A DNA stretch of 64,000 bases, taken from Bacillus sp. T3. Its GTDB lineage: Bacteria > Bacillota > Bacilli > Bacillales > Cytobacillaceae. Shown piece by piece: positions 61,943 through 64,000 of the stretch (position 1 is the first letter of the stretch; each line of letters starts with the position of its first letter). The notes below the pieces were generated by a model. The model did not search any database. It was given only the letters and a program-made list of their open reading frames with translations, and was not told the DNA's origin. Position numbers and translations under genes: made by a program. Location: the NCBI RefSeq assembly GCF_033449965.1, contig NZ_CP137761.1, forward strand, positions 992,001-1,056,000, given 5' to 3'.

Positions 61943-62066
61943 AGCTCCAGCGTCTAGCCCCTCGAGGTCATAAGCCAATCTGTCAAAAAGGTCAAAGTAC
62001 GACCTTTCGGCCAGCTCGTCTTATGCTTGTCGGGGCTAAGCAAGCCGCTGCCGCTTTTCTTAATTG
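61943..62066. repeat. Dispersed Bacillus intergenic repeat
   Basis: TAGCTCCAGCG...TAGCCCC and GGGGCTAAGCAAGCCGCTG are complementary ends enclosing GGTCATAAG/CTTATGC and AAAGGTC/GACCTTT blocks. It resembles a well-known long hairpin repeat in Bacillus genomes. It lies upstream of ytzC and creates a false long N-terminus for that gene. Confidence 0.65.
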
Positions 62067-62169
62067 GAAGGATTTTAAGTGTGTAGTTCGTGTTAGGAAA
62101 GTGAATTGTGAACAAAATAAACAAGAAGCAACTGCTTCGTGTTCATTATGTTCGAGGGAGGAACCGAAA

Positions 62170-62442
62170 ATGGCTACTCGTCAATCCATGGATGAATTTA
62201 TTCATAAATGTGAAGAGGTCATCAAGTACGCTGAAGACCAAAAAACAATAGCCAGTAAACAGAACCATTATCACGATGACAACTTCACAGATGCTTTGCA
62301 AAAGTTAGAGGGCACATATAATGAGCTTGCAGATATGGCAAGAAGTGCAAATGGTCAGCAGCGTGACCAGCTTCATCGCATGCGCCTTCAACTTCAGCAA
62401 GTTCAAAATTCAATGATTCTACATGACCATTTTGGGGAGTGA
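62170..62442 (+). CDS. ytzC: DUF2524 family protein (YtzC)
   Basis: The ATG at 62170 follows GAGGGAGG and gives 90 aa; a longer frame from 62023 starts in the repeat. The product (MATRQSMDEFIHKCEEV...) is helical and soluble, matching YtzC. Function unknown. Confidence 0.82.
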   Translation: MATRQSMDEFIHKCEEVIKYAEDQKTIASKQNHYHDDNFTDALQKLEGTYNELADMARSANGQQRDQLHRMRLQLQQVQNSMILHDHFGE

Positions 62443-62452
62443 GAAAATAAAG

Positions 62453-62632
62453 ATGAAAAAGCGCTCTAAACAAAATAACCCAGAACAAAAAACGCGAAAT
62501 GGCATCAACAATCAAGATTTGGAACTAGGGCAAGATTACGATCCCGTGAAAACTTCGAAGAAAAAGTATGAAAAATCGGGTGGACAACCAGTGAAATCGA
62601 AATTTCATCCTGAACCCGAACAATCGTCATAA
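62453..62632 (+). CDS. Small charged protein, 59 aa
   Basis: It begins MKKRSKQNNPEQKTRNG and is Lys/Asn/Gln-rich, probably disordered. GGGGAG lies 13 nt upstream, a long spacing. It is 10 bp from ytzC and shares its terminator. Family not recognised. Confidence 0.55.
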   Translation: MKKRSKQNNPEQKTRNGINNQDLELGQDYDPVKTSKKKYEKSGGQPVKSKFHPEPEQSS

Positions 62633-62637
62633 AATTG

Positions 62638-62677
62638 AAAAACAGCCTCAATCATGCAAATGATCGAGGCTGTTTTT
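62638..62677 (+). terminator. Terminator after the 59-aa gene
   Basis: AAAAACAGCCTC pairs with GAGGCTGTTTTT, with inner ATCAT/ATGAT. Confidence 0.92.
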
Positions 62678-62900
62678 ATTTGTAAACACTTTAAGCGTAG
62701 TGTTTATGGTGAAAAAAACGTGTTCACAAAGTAGTAACGAACTGCCAAATAAAGTGTGAAGTAGGTCACAGATGGTGCCTTTGAAAAATCGTTAAATAAG
62801 GTAGTACCAAATGAAAATAACGACAAGCTCCCAGATGATTTACGAAAGTGAAACGAGAGCTTTTATCGTAGATGATTTTAACCAAGGAAGGAAGAAGAGG

Positions 62901-63881
62901 ATGCGCTATTTTAAGATTTTACTTAGTATATTAGCCTGTTTCTTGTTTGTGCTACCACACGATACAAAAGCAGAAACGACTGCTCCACTCCTAAAAATGG
63001 AGGAGCTTGCTATTCAAATTATGCCAGAATATTCTTATCATCCTGAGGATAAGAACAAAGAGAAGCCCCCATTACTAGTTGGTCTACATGGATCATTAAT
63101 CAACAATAGTCAGCAGCCTCAAAAAGGACAAATTGAAATACCGCTCCCACTTAAAGATAAGGATTTCCGAATTGGTTATGTCGCTGATTATAATCGTGAC
63201 CAAACGAAAATGAACGAAATAAAATATGAAATTGATAAAGCGAAGGGCACGATATCTTGGACAACGAGTGAAGTAATCCAGCCAGGAGAATTATATAAAT
63301 TTGTTATTGAGTACTATACAAATGACATTAAGGTTGATAAGAAAAACCATACCCTTACTTATAAATTTCAAAGCTTTGCCGATATTGGTATGGTTCGCGT
63401 CTTGTTTTTAGAACCTCTAAAATCCGATAGCTTTAGCTTAACGCCCGCAGCAGAATCACATCAAGAAAATGGGTACGGAATGAACATGTTTATGTACCAG
63501 TATCAAGGAATGAAACCCGGGGACATAAAAGAGTACTCATTGAAATATCAGCGTACTGAAACGAAGACAACAATGGACATTATGAATGAGATGGGAAATA
63601 AATCAGCAGCTAAAGCTGAAGTAAAAGAAAATAAAACACTTTCTACTAGTGTGATCATTGGGGTCATCGGAGGTTTAAGTGTGCTGATTGCAGGATTGAT
63701 TCTGTTCATACTTAAAAGAAAAACTAAAAAGCAGAAGACATCTCCTGAACCAAAACAGTTGAATGTTGATTTAGGAAAAATAGATTTTGAAACGAAAAAG
63801 AAAAAGCTAAGAGGGATGCTCCTTGATGGAAGCATTACCGAAGAAGAGTATCAACAATTACTTCAAAAGCTTGCTAAATAG
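62901..63881 (+). CDS. Secreted/anchored membrane protein with SHOCT-like tail
   Basis: The ATG at 62901 behind AAGGAAGAAGAGG starts a signal peptide (MRYFKILLSILACFLFVLPH, then TKAETT); the frame from 62811 has no site. Length is 327 aa. An extracytoplasmic beta-rich domain (~25-240) is followed by one membrane helix (VIIGVIGGLSVLIAGLILFI) and a cytosolic tail ending LRGMLLDGSITEEEYQQLLQ, a SHOCT-like motif. Function unknown; such proteins often neighbour ABC or cytochrome c-type export genes. Confidence 0.7.
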   Translation: MRYFKILLSILACFLFVLPHDTKAETTAPLLKMEELAIQIMPEYSYHPEDKNKEKPPLLVGLHGSLINNSQQPQKGQIEIPLPLKDKDFRIGYVADYNRDQTKMNEIKYEIDKAKGTISWTTSEVIQPGELYKFVIEYYTNDIKVDKKNHTLTYKFQSFADIGMVRVLFLEPLKSDSFSLTPAAESHQENGYGMNMFMYQYQGMKPGDIKEYSLKYQRTETKTTMDIMNEMGNKSAAKAEVKENKTLSTSVIIGVIGGLSVLIAGLILFILKRKTKKQKTSPEPKQLNVDLGKIDFETKKKKLRGMLLDGSITEEEYQQLLQKLAK

Positions 63882-63972
63882 AAATTTATTGAAGAATGAA
63901 TAAAGCTTTGGATCTGTCCAGTCAGCATGAAACAGCAGGTTCATCCGATATTTTTTAAGACAGGCAGGTGCC

Positions 63973-64000
63973 ATGATGTATATATTAGGAAATCTTTCGT
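63973..64000 (+). CDS. Possible start of a gene running off the window
   Basis: ATG ATG at 63973-63978 behind AGGCAGGTG opens MMYILGNLS to the window end. Too short to identify. Confidence 0.35.

Noticed and set aside
62023..62169. Extended N-terminus of YtzC
   Set aside because: It begins in a dispersed repeat; the ATG at 62170 has a clear GAGGGAGG site and matches the family length.

Overview
The window looks like chromosome from a Bacillaceae member close to Bacillus/Neobacillus. The 16S start region, a 21-gene tRNA cluster directly after an rrn operon, and gene order resembling the B. subtilis rrnB-trnB / glg / men / luxS / pckA-metK-asnB region all point there. The DNA is AT-rich with strong AGGAGG-type ribosome sites.

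Layout. 1-3340: PAS protein fragment, an Mta-like MerR regulator with its own operator, a nitrilase-family hydrolase, a small unknown protein, and a HesB-like gene with an in-frame UGA followed by a hairpin (probable selenoprotein). 3708-18137: a 14.4-kb integrative element inserted into the 3' half of tRNA-Ala(GGC), bounded by a 43-bp direct repeat. It carries integrase, excisionase, a Rep-like protein, a large unknown protein, a RadC-like protein, two tiny overlapping genes, and a minus-strand defence block: a Lamassu-like pair (DUF4297 nuclease and SMC ATPase) and a GHKL ATPase whose nuclease-like DUF3883 end is split off by a one-base shift. 18303-20259: MgtC family protein, EamA transporter, small membrane protein. 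20572-27700: rrn promoters, 16S-23S-5S and 21 tRNAs. 28282-36254: glgBCDAP for glycogen synthesis and breakdown. 36301-45077: menA facing menFDHB-EC (menaquinone). 45152-51481: DUF1540 protein, ZnuA-like lipoprotein with a Zur box, carbonic anhydrase, YidD, LuxS, Dps, Nudix YtkD, YtmA, DUF2584. 51680-57417: pckA, SAM riboswitch-metK, asnB. 57567-64000: YtoA, YtpA, YtpB terpene synthase, the YtqB/YtqA pair for tRNA wobble modification, YtzC, and a SHOCT-like membrane protein.

Sequence quality matters here. Genes that should be intact (glgA, glgP, menF, menH, znuA, pckA, ytoA and a small DUF gene) are broken by single-base shifts. Nearly all insertions convert an expected CCGG into CCTGG/CCAGG, and the same change appears in 16S rRNA and tRNA-Asp, where the expected sequence is almost invariant. 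This looks like a systematic sequencing artefact, possibly at methylated CCGG, rather than gene decay. I therefore annotate these loci as single genes with corrected reading frames.

The most interesting biology is the UGA-containing HesB-like gene under a CsoR/CstR-type operator, and the defence-bearing element with its unrecognised core genes.
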